The notes beneath the pieces are model-generated. The model was given only the letters and a program-made list of their open reading frames with translations. It had not been told where the DNA came from and did no database searches. From positions 26,226,001 to 26,290,000 of the forward strand of contig NC_065876.1 in the NCBI RefSeq assembly GCF_933775445.1: a stretch of 64,000 bases of DNA. Direction: 5' to 3'. Made by a program: the position numbers and the translations under genes. Shown here piece after piece: positions 11,042 through 22,778 of the stretch (positions are counted from its first letter, which is position 1; each line of letters starts with the position of its first letter). The DNA is from Argentina anserina (Eukaryota; Streptophyta; Magnoliopsida; Rosales; Rosaceae).

Positions 11042-13229
11042 ACTGTCCTATCAAAATCCATTCATTTTTAGAATGCTAGAGAATTTATCTCCAAAACCTT
11101 TGATGATTATTGCATGTCTATTGGTATCGAAGTTGAACATCTCATTCCTCTTGTTCATTCACAGAACGGTTTAGCAAATGCTACCATCAAGCGTATTCAA
11201 CTTGTTTCTCGGGTTATAGTTATGGGTATTAACCGGCCGGTCTATGTTTGGGGATATGCAGTGTTGCATGCAGCGACACTTATTCATTTTAGACTCGCGG
11301 CTAACCAAGTGTTTAGTGCGTACCAGATGATAACTGATTACAAACTCAATATTTCACACTTATGCATATTTGGTTGTGCCGTCTATGTGCCTATTACAGC
11401 TCCACTGCGTACTAAAATGGGTCCTCATAGACGATTAGGTATCTATGTTGGCTATAATTCCCCAACGATTGTCAGCTACTTAGAACCAACCACCAGAGAT
11501 CTCTTTACTCAAGATTTCCAGATTGTCACTTTAATGAGACATGCTTCTTGTTGTTTGGGGGAGATGTAAATGTTATCATTCCAAATGAACGTTAGGAATT
11601 GACGTGGTGTGTCCCCATTATGTCTCATTATGATCCCCGCACTACTCAAAGTGAGTTAGAAGTGCAACGCATTATCGACCTCCAGAAAGTCACAGACCCC
11701 TTGTGGTGACGATGCCGAGATAAGCTGGAATGGAGTAGCTTCGGCCTCGGCTCCTCAGAGGAAAAGAGGGAGACCGGTAAACTCTAAGGATTCAAAGCCT
11801 AGAAAGAAGCGAATGACCAAGGCACAACACGTCATCAACGATGAACTTCCATCATATGAAGTTGTCTCTGATTACATCTATGTCCATGAATCTACTTTAG
11901 TCTTACCGTTGGATGTTATGGAACCTTGTTTGATGCAAGAGAACAACGAAATCTCAGTGAACTATACAAGTCTTACCCATGCGTGTTCATACGAAATACA
12001 AATTTCGGATTCATCATCGTTGCGGTTTACGTTGATGACATGAACATAATTGGTACTCTTTATGAGATTGTAGAGACCGTGTCTCATTTAAAGTCGGGAT
12101 TTAAGATGAAGGACCTAGGGAGGACGAAATTTTGTCTTGGCTTTGAGCTTGTGCATAGGGTCGACGGCATCTTAATCCACTAGTCGAATTACACGCAGAA
12201 AATGCTTCGACATTTCAATATGGATCTATGTAGCCCATTATCTACTCTCATATGATAATGAAGAAGTTCTTGGTCCTGAAGTTCCATACCTTAGTGCAAT
12301 TGGGGCAATATTGTATCTTTCTCAATGCACTAGACCAGACATATCTTTCGCAGTGAACTTATTAGGAAGATTTAGTTATGCGCCTACACTACGTCATTGG
12401 AATGGTATCAAGCACTTGTTTCACCACCGTACGCGACAGAGCCGCCGTAGGCAGCCACGACATGGCGGCAGACCACAGTGCCGAGAGCAATAATCGGTCC
12501 TATCTTGCTCCTTCTCCCGATGCAAAGACTCCACATAACTTGTTAGTTGGTTATGCTGACGTAGGGTACCTCTCTGACCCTCATAAGGCTCGTTCTCAAA
12601 CCGGTTATGTGTTTACCATTGGGAATACGGCGATATCTTGGAGATCCATTGAGCAATCTCTTGTTGATACTTCTTCGAATCACGCGGAGATCATTGCTCT
12701 CCATGAAGCAGTTAAAGAATGTATTTGGCTACGGTCACTCGTTCATCATATTCGTGATTCTTGTGGATTAGTCTCTACAACTGATCAACTTACGTGCATT
12801 TATAAAGACAATACTGCTTGAATAGAGCAGACTAAGTTAGGTTTCATCAAAGGAGACAATACCAAACATATTTCTCCCAAGTTCTTCGATCTAGAATGTT
12901 CAACAATAGAAGTTCTTGAATGTTGAGATCAATCAAGTGAGTTTAGAATCCAATGTTGCAGATTTGTTCACTAAATCTTTGCCTAAATCTACTTTTGTGA
13001 AACATGTAAAGAGCATTGACATGCGTCGCTTATCGGAACTTTAGAGTTTGGTAGACTTCAAAAGGAGTCTACATCACATGTTAAGATCATTAAGTAGTTG
13101 TTGTGTTGTGCTCTTTTTTCCTTCGATTAAACTTTTGTTTTACCCAATAGGTTTTTGTTTTGCTTGATAAGGTTTTTACCGAGGCAACGGTGTGCGTCAT
13201 GTAATCTAGGCATGCGACACAAGGGGGAG
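11042..13229 (+). pseudogene. Ty1/copia pol remnant, 3' part (integrase, RT, RNase H)
   Basis: Integrase sequence resumes from the 5' half. A frame of 151 codons (11114-11569) reads SIGIEVEHLIPLVHSQNGLA, then WGYAVLHAATLIHFR and IFGCAVYVPI, the copia integrase core and C-terminal region. RT follows in broken frames; 11926-12183 reads VAVYVDDMNIIGT, the catalytic YVDD box, then MKDLGRTKFCLG. YLSQCTRPDISFAVN lies at 12311. RNase H follows in the frame 12378-12821 with ARSQTGYVFTIGNTAISWRS and SSNHAEIIALHEAVKE. A GC-rich stretch (about 12420-12500) is foreign to the expected protein. Stops and frameshifts separate the parts, so it is non-functional. Confidence 0.85.
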
Positions 13230-13411
13230 TGTTTCAGGAGAATTACTATTCTACTTTTGTGTGTGTCTTAGCCTTATTAGATTTCCTATTAGAGATAGAT
13301 TTGCATCTCTGCAATAGATTATGACTCTAAATTCTACAAGATTGTAGTTTTATAATGCCTATATATAAGGTCTCATATCATTCAATAAAGATATAGTTAT
13401 TTCTTCCTACA
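13230..13411 (+). repeat. probable 3' LTR of the copia element (~182 bp)
   Basis: A polypurine tract AAGGGGGAG (13221-13229) is followed by TGTTTCAGGAG. The repeat contains a CTATATATAAGG TATA-like box and an AATAAAG polyadenylation-like signal, and ends ...CCTACA. No matching 5' LTR is in the window, so the right edge is inferred from the TG...CA rule only. Confidence 0.55.
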
Positions 13412-14744
13412 TCAATTAATAAATTGTAATTTCTTTACAATTTCACTTTAAAAAATTCTTCCAAATCACATTAATTAATTTCTCTATCATGTATCACATT
13501 AATAAATTCTAATTTCTTTTCAATTGCACTTTAACAAATGCTTAATGACCACATCATGCATACACTTCCCAACGAGATCCTTTTTTTTTTGGTCTATTGA
13601 AAACGGTTATGGAAGAAGTTTTAAACAAAACTAATATTGTTTAAGACTAATATATATAAAAAACTAGGGCCAAATTTTCAAACTGAGTACATACGTAAAT
13701 CAATATACTAATAAATAAGATTAAAACTAGAACGTATTTCATTTTACTCAAATTGAAATTAATAAAAATGATAACATAATAAAACTCAAAAGTATTGATT
13801 AATTTAAAAAGAAAAAATTTTAATTATTTTTTTATTAAGATTTACATTTTATTACTATATATATTATTTGTTTTTAACCATGGTTAGACTAGTTAAATCA
13901 TAAGACACATGTCAAAGATTTAAAAGTAAGGTATGAGGTGGTCAAAATTTGAGTGGTCAGCAAATTTAGTTTTCAAATTTGTCTAGAGAGCACCGGTTTT
14001 TTTATAGGAAAAGCATAAGCGAGGTCGTAGCTTACGCATTGTATACAGTAGCGGTCCTTTAATGAATCTTTCAAAATGAGGTTTGGTATCCTAAGAAACT
14101 TCAAGGAATTACATCATGTATCACATCTCTCTCTTCTCTCTCTCTCTCATTGGGCGGCCACCCCAGGTTCGGTACGTGTCATTGATTGTGATTTTGATTA
14201 CATGGGTTTACTTTCGTTTTTCTCTGTTCTTTTCCTTCAATTTGATAATCAAGAAAGTAGCCCAAACGCTCTTTTATTTTATTTTAAAAAGAGGATATCA
14301 TATTGTATTGCATCTTTTTCATTTTTAGGATAATGAAACGAAATTAAAAAAAACAAAAAGGTGTGAAGGACTAGCTTCCAAAGGGAATGAAATGTTCTAG
14401 TTTTTCCAGTGTTGCCATAAATTTGTTTCGTGTCGATTACTATTTTTTAACTAAAATTAAATTTTATTGAACTAAATTTACAACATTGAGAACAAAATTA
14501 CAACATGTGTTTTTTATATTTATAAATAACTAAATAAATTTACTGCATTGACAACTATTTATTCATGATATTGTAAAATATTATGGGTGAAGTAATTATA
14601 CCTAATCGAATTAGAATGACTCAAAAAACAACCTATTTACCATAATGACAATAAATTTGTTATGATATCAGTAAATACAAATATCACATATATGAAAATA
14701 CCTAAAAAAATTCCTGGAATATGAGTACATTTAATACTTGCAAG
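13412..14744. other. AT-rich intergenic DNA, no gene seen
   Basis: The only structure noted is a CT-rich run near 14127-14150. Short open frames at 14076-14333 have no recognisable motif and low-complexity composition. Confidence 0.5.
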
Positions 14745-15568
14745 TAGGGCTGGATTGGTTGGTATACCAGTCTTAATTTTCCAATACCATATACCAACCA
14801 ATATATATTTGGTATGAAAAATCCACAATTTATATCAACCAATAACGTTGGTATACCAATTAAGTGGTACGGTTGGTACTCGGTTGGTACGGTTGGTAAT
14901 GGGCTTGTACCAACATATTTAAGGCCCAAAAATTTTAAGGCCCAACCCAAATAAATAATAATAAATAAGTGAAATAACAATAGAATTCCAAAGTCTTATA
15001 TAACTTCAACCAAATTACCAAATACAAAGTCATAAATAGAAAGTCAAAGTCCAAATAGTCAAACTGTTAAAGTACTTATGAATTCTCAAAACAATTGAAA
15101 AAATAAATGATAGGTTTAAATGCGATATATGTTGACATGTTGTAAGCAGTGATGGTGCTACTGATAGGTCTAAGCATTTGTATTTGTGAATTCGATTGAA
15201 TCGATTCATTCATAATTAAATAAAAAAATTGAAGACGAGAAAAATAGTGTACTTGAGAAAAAAACTCAGAGATATTAGATTAAGGTTAGTAGATATATAT
15301 GGTTTGGATTTATTTTTCAATAAATCTACCATTGAAATTTAAAGATATATATATATTTTTTAAATTAAATAATTTAATATAATATAAGTTGGTAGGTACG
15401 ATATACCATGGTATATGGAAAATCTATACCACCTACCTACCGTATTTTTAATATTGGTACGGTATATTGTACCATATATCATGTACCAAGTATTTGGTAT
15501 ACCAACATATTTGGTACGGTTGGTATACGAATTGGTTGGAATGGTTTTCTATACCATTGCCACTCCTA
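14745..15568. mobile_element. hAT MITE, 824 bp, perfect 8-bp target duplication
   Basis: The termini are TAGGGCTGGATTGG (left) and, reversed from the right, TAGGAGTGGCAATGG. Both flanks are CTTGCAAG (14737-14744 and 15569-15576). Sub-terminal regions are packed with TTGGTATACCAA / GGTACGGTTGGTA repeats in both orientations, as expected for hAT transposase binding regions. There is no coding capacity. Confidence 0.9.
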
Positions 15569-15604
15569 CTTGCAAGTTGCAAACTAAGAAGTCAACATTT
15601 TAAC

Positions 15605-16175
15605 TTTTTTAACCAATGGCAGTAATAGGAGTGCCATCTGTGTTTCTAACATCAACTGATCAAATCTTACGGCAGCTTCTTGATTGTTTAATGCAGAGCC
15701 ACCAAAGTTTAGTTTCATAAAAGAAATAGAATAAGAATGCCATCTGATCAAAGAGTTTTCTTAAATAATAATTATAAAGTACGTTTGTCTGTTTTATATG
15801 CAGAACACTTCTGTTTGTTCTTTTGTGTCTGTTTCTCTTGGATGCCTCTGTTTAGCATCAGTGCCGGCCTTTGTTTAGTTTGCTTCTCTTCCTTTCGGTT
15901 GAAGTGTTCTGCCCCTTTTATGGGCTCCTTTCAATAAATTTTATCTTTATGACAAAAAAAAATTGTAGCAGCATAAAATACTTGAGCTGCATTCTTGTAT
16001 CGTTACGAAAAATCAAATTGGTTCTAGCTAAAACTAACCATATATGTTCATTAGGACCCCAAACAAATCCATTATCTTTGCCAAAATTTGAAATAGGTAT
16101 TCCTCGAATGACATGGAGCACATCATTAGGATGAATATATATACTAATACTAGTGAATCTAAAGCACATGGAAAA
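15605..16175 (-). pseudogene. LINE-type retrotransposon relic (RT zinc-binding and RNase H pieces)
   Basis: On the minus strand, 16170 to about 15975 gives HPNDVLHVIRGIPISNFGKD then GFVWGP. This is like the zinc-binding region after the reverse transcriptase of plant LINEs (pattern DV..I..IP.S...D...W). Further on, 15717 to 15605 gives KLNFGGSALNNQEAA and, after a frameshift, NTDGTPITA, like the start of a plant-LINE RNase H (K.NFDGS...). Between them 15740-15962 has a plus-strand AATAAA and an A9 run, suggesting a second, opposite 3' retroposon end. All parts are broken. Confidence 0.5.
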
Positions 16176-16204
16176 AAATAGAAGGTAAAAATAATATAGC
16201 AGGT

Positions 16205-16705
16205 GGTATTAATGGCTTTATGTATCTATCTGAAGCCATGACCCGACAATTATTTTGAGTCTTTGACAGACTAATCGGTGAATACAACTCACACGCCAAG
16301 AGCTGCATGCATGTTGGGACTTTTCAAACTGGCCGGGTCTTCTTTCATTTATTGTTCGTGGACGTACAGCTTCTTCTTCTTCTTCTTCTTCTTCTTCTTC
16401 TTCTTCTTCTTCTTCTTCTTCTTCTTCTTCTTCTTCTTTTCAGGTATAAATCGACTGGCTTTGTGTATCTATCTGAAGTCATGACCCGACAATTATTTTG
16501 AGTCTTTGACAGACTAATCGGTGAATACAACTCACACGCCAAGAGCTGCATGCATGTTGGGACTTTTCAAACTGGCTGGGTCTTCTTTCATTTATTTATT
16601 GTTCGTGGACATACAGCCTCTTCTTCTTCTTCTTCTTCTTCTTCTTCTTCTTCTTCTTCTTCTTCTTCTTCTTCTTCTTCTTCTTCTTCTCAGGTATAAA
16701 TCGAA
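16205..16705 (+). repeat. tandem duplication (~250-bp unit) with long (TTC)n tracts, upstream of the TLP-kinase gene
   Basis: Two consecutive copies share GTATCTATCTGAAG, ATGACCCGACAATTATTTTGAG, ACTAATCGGTGAATACAACT and CAGGTATAAATCGA. Each contains a pure TTC run, at 16371-16437 (about 22 triplets) and 16619-16690 (about 24 triplets). The second copy ends 40 bp from the start codon of the thaumatin-like gene, so the duplication has doubled the proximal promoter, including the TATAAAT box (16445-16451 and 16695-16701). Confidence 0.9.
16695..16701 (+). promoter_or_regulatory. TATA-like box of the TLP-kinase gene
   Basis: TATAAAT lies 40 bp before the ATG at 16741. If used in the normal way it would leave a 5' leader of only about 10-15 nt. 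An identical TATAAATCGA in the first duplicated copy (16445) would give a leader of about 260 nt that includes the second TTC tract. Which one is used cannot be told from sequence. Confidence 0.4.
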
Positions 16706-16740
16706 TGACTTGACTTAGATTGTTGACAGTCGTTTCTGTA

Positions 16741-17629
16741 ATGGGTGTGAACCCTCTTCTAATGGCAATGATCTTCTTCACGATCGTCTCTTTCTTCTCA
16801 GGTAATTCACTACTCCATCTCGATCTGTTTCTTATTGATCGAACTAACTCGATCGTCTGCTTACTTCTTTTTGGTTTCATCGACTGCAGCAGAAACAGAG
16901 TCCGCATCTTTCGAGATACTCAACAATTGCAGCTACACAATCTGGCCCGGACTTGTGTCGACGTACTACGACACTGTCGACACCTTGTCGACCACCGGCT
17001 TCACGCTCAAGAGCGGTGAGTCCTTCAACCTCTCCGTCCCCAAATCCTGGCACGGTCGGGTGTGGGGCCGCACACTCTGCAACGAATCCTCCACTACCGG
17101 AAACTTCTCCTGTTTCACCGCCGACTGCGGCTCCGGAAAAATCGAGTGCGACGGAAATGTAGGTAACCCGCCGGCTACTTTTGCCCAGTTCCAACTCAAC
17201 ATTAATGCCACCGGCATGGACATGTACGGCGTCAGCCTCGCGGACGGGTTCAACCTCCCGATGGTGGTGGTGCCTCGCGGAGGAGGCAGAAATTGCAATT
17301 CATCGGGATGCTTGGCGGACGTGAACGGCGAGTGTCTCAAGGAGCTGAGGTTAGCCCGTGACGGGAGCCAAGAGACCGTCGCGTGCATGACCCCGTGCAC
17401 GGCGTTCAATGATCCGAAGTTTTGTTGTAGCCCAAAAGTGTATCTCCCGATTTCACCCGAGACTTGTGGTGGGAACATATATACCGAATTTTTCAAACAG
17501 ATATGTCCACGAGCGAATACCTATGCTTTCAATGACCCAAGTACTTCCGTTCAGAACCAGACTACCTATACGTGTGCGTCGGCTAACTACAGTATTGTGT
17601 TCTGCCCTATCAGGTACCTAGCAATCTAA
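16741..17629 (+). CDS. alternative product: secreted thaumatin-like protein (PR-5), 266 aa
   Basis: If the donor at 17614 is not used, translation runs nine bases beyond Pro-Ile into a TAA at 17627-17629. This gives join(16741..16801,16890..17629), a complete soluble thaumatin-like protein. The family is apoplastic or vacuolar, pathogen-induced, and often binds or degrades beta-1,3-glucan. An AATAAA at 17760-17765 could serve as its polyadenylation signal. Two of the five acidic-cleft (REDDD) positions look changed: the ATLAEF glutamate is Gln (ATFAQF), and the aspartate of FYDVSL is Gly (MYGVSL). The exon-2 acceptor is a tandem CAGCAG, so one-residue variants are possible. Confidence 0.6.
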
Positions 17630-20600
17630 TATACTGTACGCTCTGTCGCGTTTTATGATTTCCCTCAAATTACACGTTGTTGTGATGCATCGTCTGATTT
17701 ATTTGCATATGATTAAGGGACCGGGTCCTCTCCTAATGAAGATTTTCTTAATATTATCTAATAAACAAATCTAGGCAATTCATTGTGTATCAACCGCCAA
17801 CATGAACCAAGTTCATACCCCTCTCTCACCCAATTCCCTCCCTCTTTCTTCCATCCCCATCGCCACCTACCCAAGACTTCAACCAAAATCTAACCATCGT
17901 AGTATTGTCCTCAGTCTATGCATGCTCGAATCTGGCTGGGTCAAAGCTGGTTTCATCTGGGCATCCAACACTATGATGCAATGAATAGTTGCAATCTCGT
18001 TCACACGGTCAATAGTTGATTATGAAATTCATGTCTAATCACTATTGGATGTAAATCTAAGGATTGAAAACAAAATAACTCAATTTTTAAAAGATTATCT
18101 TCACTATTGGAGGTGGTTGAACATTAAATTCATAGTCAGCTACTGACCATGTGAACGAGATTGTGCATAGTTGTCCATTTTATATGGGTCAGAATTAGTT
18201 AATGTACTTTTGTGTCTAAGAATGTTTGTCTTCAGCATACCCGAACATTATCTGAAAAAAAATATATCGTTTAATTTCATTCCAAAAGTAATAGGTAGGC
18301 ACACCTTGATTAGTGTGATTTGTTGGACCTGGTAATCGTTTTTTCCTTGTTTAATTTCGGAATGACCCGGACTGAAATTTGGCTGATCCGGACTGGTTAG
18401 CTTTAGTTGACACTAGCCAATAAAAACATGACACGTGACTTTTTAAAAATATATTAGTTTTTAACTGCTAACGGAGGAGAGAGACATGGAGTTTAGGTTT
18501 AAGTTTAACACATTTTCCAATTTCTTGTCCTCTTCTTTTCTATTTGTCTTTTCAATTACAATCTCCTATTTGATCTCTTCCAAATAGCATTCTACAGTCT
18601 GAAAATTTTCATTTGTGTTGTCGCCTGCTTTGATCATTTGTTAGTTTGAGGAATTCATAGCACCAAATGAGTTGGTTTTTGAAGTTGGAGAATGTTGAAT
18701 CTTTAATTTACATCAGCCAAATAAAATCTAATACTTGTGTTATGGCTATAATCAAATTAATTTGTCTGGTTCAATCGATCAATATGTTGGGTATTGAATG
18801 TTTTTCCTTTTTTTTTTTTTTAGTATTCGATGATTTTGATAAATAGAGTTGTAATCCATAAGCAACTTTCATATGGAGGAAGAGGTTTTTGAGGTAGAGA
18901 AAGAGGTTAAGAGAAGAGGAAGAGGAAAAGCTCCGAGAAGAAACGAAAGATCATAAGAAGAGTGGATGTTTTAGAGATGAAGTAAGTTGAAGCTGTCCCA
19001 GACGAAGACGTACTTAGCTATGAAATTTTCTCTTGGGTCTGAAATGAAGCCTCATGAGCTTGTCTTGTAGACAATCATCTCGATCTGTTTTCTAATTCTT
19101 ACGATCTCCATAAGCAGCTGAAAGCTAATATCCAACATAATGTCACATGTCTTATTTCTAATGGCTGGTGTCAGCTAGAGCTAACCAGCCCGAGTCTGCC
19201 AAGTACCTTCCATTAAACAAAGAGCATTTGATTTCATCCCGAAACAATATGAGCCTATTAATCAATTCTTCATAATGTAACATGTCAAATTGTTTGGCAA
19301 GAAATCAAGAACCAATATGTCACAATATGATTATCGTAGTTTTAATTTTGACGAATATGCAAGTGCAAGGGGTTATTAGTAGTTACATCACTTACATCAA
19401 GCTTTTTCATGACAGTTTGGACGAAACAATAACTGAAACACCAGCTGAAGAACCAACTGGGTCAGCATCGATTCCTTCGAAAAATAAAAACCACAAATCC
19501 ATCATTGCCTCTATAGCGTCAAGTTTTGGGATTGCCATCCTCATATTAACGGTGTTAGCCAGCCTATGGAACTGTAAAAGGAAAAGGCAACAAGGTTAGT
19601 AAAGTGAATACTTAGGCAGTTAGGTAAGGCAAACTTTGATGAATGCAGCATTTTCAGTTTTTTTAGCTAGTCATATTTTTATCATGATCACTGTGGCCTT
19701 TGGTGCAGGGATCCAAAACATTTCATTGCAGTTAGATGATGGTCGACTCTTTAAATACTCGGAGCTTGTAAAAATTACCAATAATTTTTCATCGCCAATT
19801 GGAGCTGGTGGATTTGGAAAAGTTTATCATGGTATTCTGGAAAGTGGTATTCAAGTTGCTGTCAAGTTACTTATTTCAGCATCAGGCTCTAGTGAATTTC
19901 AAAATGAGGTAGATAAGTTAACAATCTCTAAAGAGTCTCAGACTCTCTCGAGAAGAGTACAACTGTCGTCCCAATATTACAATCAACATTTTGTTGTAAC
20001 AAACTGTGTATGCACTATGCAGGTCAAGCTATTGATGAGAGCTCGTCATAGAAATGTGGTTTCCTTCGTTGGGTACTGCAACAGAAAAACTATGGCACTT
20101 GTATTTGAATATGTTGCCAATGGAAATTTGCTACAACATTTAACGGTTTCAGGTATGCACTTATAGTACTCGTATTCCTTGATGATCAATTTAATGGCAA
20201 TATGCAATAATTTGTGCACTGTTGGCCGGGGTGTAGATACTGGAAACAGTTTGACTTGGAATGAGAGACTTCAAATCGCAGTGGATGCAGCACGAGGTAT
20301 GCACTCTGAGATATAAGATATGTGTACGTATGTGTATATACTATAGGGTGGATGACTAATCAGGTGAGTCAAATAAGGAATTTCTTTGTTTAATATTTTG
20401 GAAGGAATCCGCCAGATAGGAAATATATATATATATATATATGGCTTTTCAGATGCGGAGGTCCGTACCTTAGCTTAAGGTACGGATTTTTATTTTTTGT
20501 CAACTTTCCGATCCAAGATCCAGTTTTCACATCTACACCGTCCAGTCCTTAGGTAATAACGTATAGATCACCTCTGCAAATTTTTAGCCAATTCAGTAAT

Positions 20601-20855
20601 CGTTAAGTCACTCAAAAATGTGTTTTTCTATTATACACATGAACGGTTCAAATTCGGCAGATTTAATCCGTTCATTGGTTTAACTTTGTTAGATATCTTA
20701 ACGATTACCAAATTTGCTGAAATTTTATAGTGGTGATCTATATGTTATTACCTAAGGATTGGACGGTGGAGATGTGAAACCGCGATCGAAACGTTGATAA
20801 AAAAATGAAAATACGTACCTTAGCTTAAGGTACGGATCTCCGCACCTGAAAACCC

Positions 20856-20904
<49 letters not shown>

Positions 20905-22744
20905 AGATTTTTCACATAAGGAGGTCATTATCTTAGCTTAAGGTACGGATTTTCATTTTTGACCAACTTTTCGATAGAGCTTTCACATCTCCACTGTCTA
21001 ATATCTAGGTTATAACATATAGATCATCTCCACAAAATTTCAGCCAATTTAATGATCGTTAAGATATCGAACTAATCAAAACCAATATACTTTCCCTCCA
21101 CGTGGTTTCGCCCTTGGTTTCAATTACAACCATTGGCAATGCAAAGTTGGGCGGTGATGAAGAAGGTGAAGGAGAAGGAATGAAGAATCGTGGGCAACCA
21201 ACGGCTTCCATCCATTAAGACGATTCAGACGGTAAAGGAAGAGATTGATGAGGAAGAAGAAGAATGAGAGCTTTGCCATTACAAATGTTAACTCAGAGAG
21301 AATAAATAAGAACAAGCTGCATTATGGCAATGCGACTATGGAAGGGGAGAAAGAGAGTCGAAATCAGTGAGAAGCTACATAGCACAGAAGCTTACCTTGA
21401 CGACCGATTTTCGCTTCGGAAGCGGAAGCGAGAGCGGAAGCGCGGGGAAGCGCGATTCTAGAAAAAGAGGGTTTGGAAGCGCGGTGGCGGAAGTGTTGGC
21501 TTCCTAATTAGAAGCGCGGCGGAAGCGTTGGCTTCCAAATTGGAAGCGCGGCGGAAGCGTTGGCTTCCAAATTCGAAGCGCGATTCCTTCCCTTCCACTA
21601 TTTCATCAATCAATGTCTTGAGTCTCTTCTTGTCGTCTCATCTTTTTTCAATTTCTTCAAGCGGTTAAAGATGAATAGCATCAATTGATCTAATGCGTCA
21701 GAGAAAAGAGAAAGAGCTCGGGAGAGATATGAAGAAAATCTTGACGAGACAGAGAGAAGACGAACATTTTTTTATTCAATTTTATCTAGTGATGTCTCTT
21801 TGACTTGCACGTGGTCAATACCTTCACACTATATTGGACCTTCTTTTGTTTGAATTTTGAAAGGAAGTTTAATATTGTTATAACTAAAGATAATCATAGT
21901 TTAGAAAAGAAGTTATTAATAGTTATCAAGTTATTTTAAAACTAGTTAAAATAATAAAACATAAAAGATAAAAATAGTATATAATATATATTTATTATTC
22001 TGACGCTTCCAAAACGCACTCGCTTCCTTATATTTTGAAAAAAAATCGCTTTCGCGTTTCTAAACAGTTTCGCTTCCACGTACCCGCACCCAATTCCATG
22101 CATCCTAGGTGAAAAGTATAAGTAATAACATAGAGTAAATGGTGTTAATAAGGACGTGTCTAGATGATTAATCTATATATTTCGTGTACTATTTAATGTA
22201 TAGAACATATTAGTGGCATTTAATTAGTTTATATATATATTTAACTATGTGCTGACTACAATGCAAAAATATAGTATAGAAATGAGCCAACTTCAGAAAA
22301 TTCGGACCAATGAATATTGAGCAAATAGTTAAATATATATGTATATAGTCCCTATCCAGAGTGAAGGTTCACTCTGAAGTTTCAGAGTGAAGTTCCAATG
22401 TTGGCACACTTTTCGGTTAAATTTTTTCACCATAAGTGATTCAATATTTAGTTATGCTATTCAAGATCATCTCTATAAAGTTTCATCCAATTTGACAATG
22501 ATTTGAGCTTTCAAAATTGAGATTTACACGAACGGTTCATGTTGAACAGTTTTAATTCATTCATTGATTTAATCTAATTTCAATACCTTAACGATGTCCG
22601 AATTAGATGAAATTTTGTAGAGATGATCTTGAATAGCATACCTAAATATTGAATTGCTTATGGTGAAAAAATTTGACCGAAAAGTGTGTCAAAATTGGAA
22701 CTTCACTCTGAAACTTCAGAGTGAACCTTCACTCTGGATAGGGA

Positions 22745-22778
<34 letters not shown>

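Noticed and set aside
16278..16907. Open frames of poly-Phe, poly-Leu or poly-Arg/Lys around 16.3-16.9 kb
   Set aside because: They are translations of the (TTC)n runs in each frame and have no gene structure.
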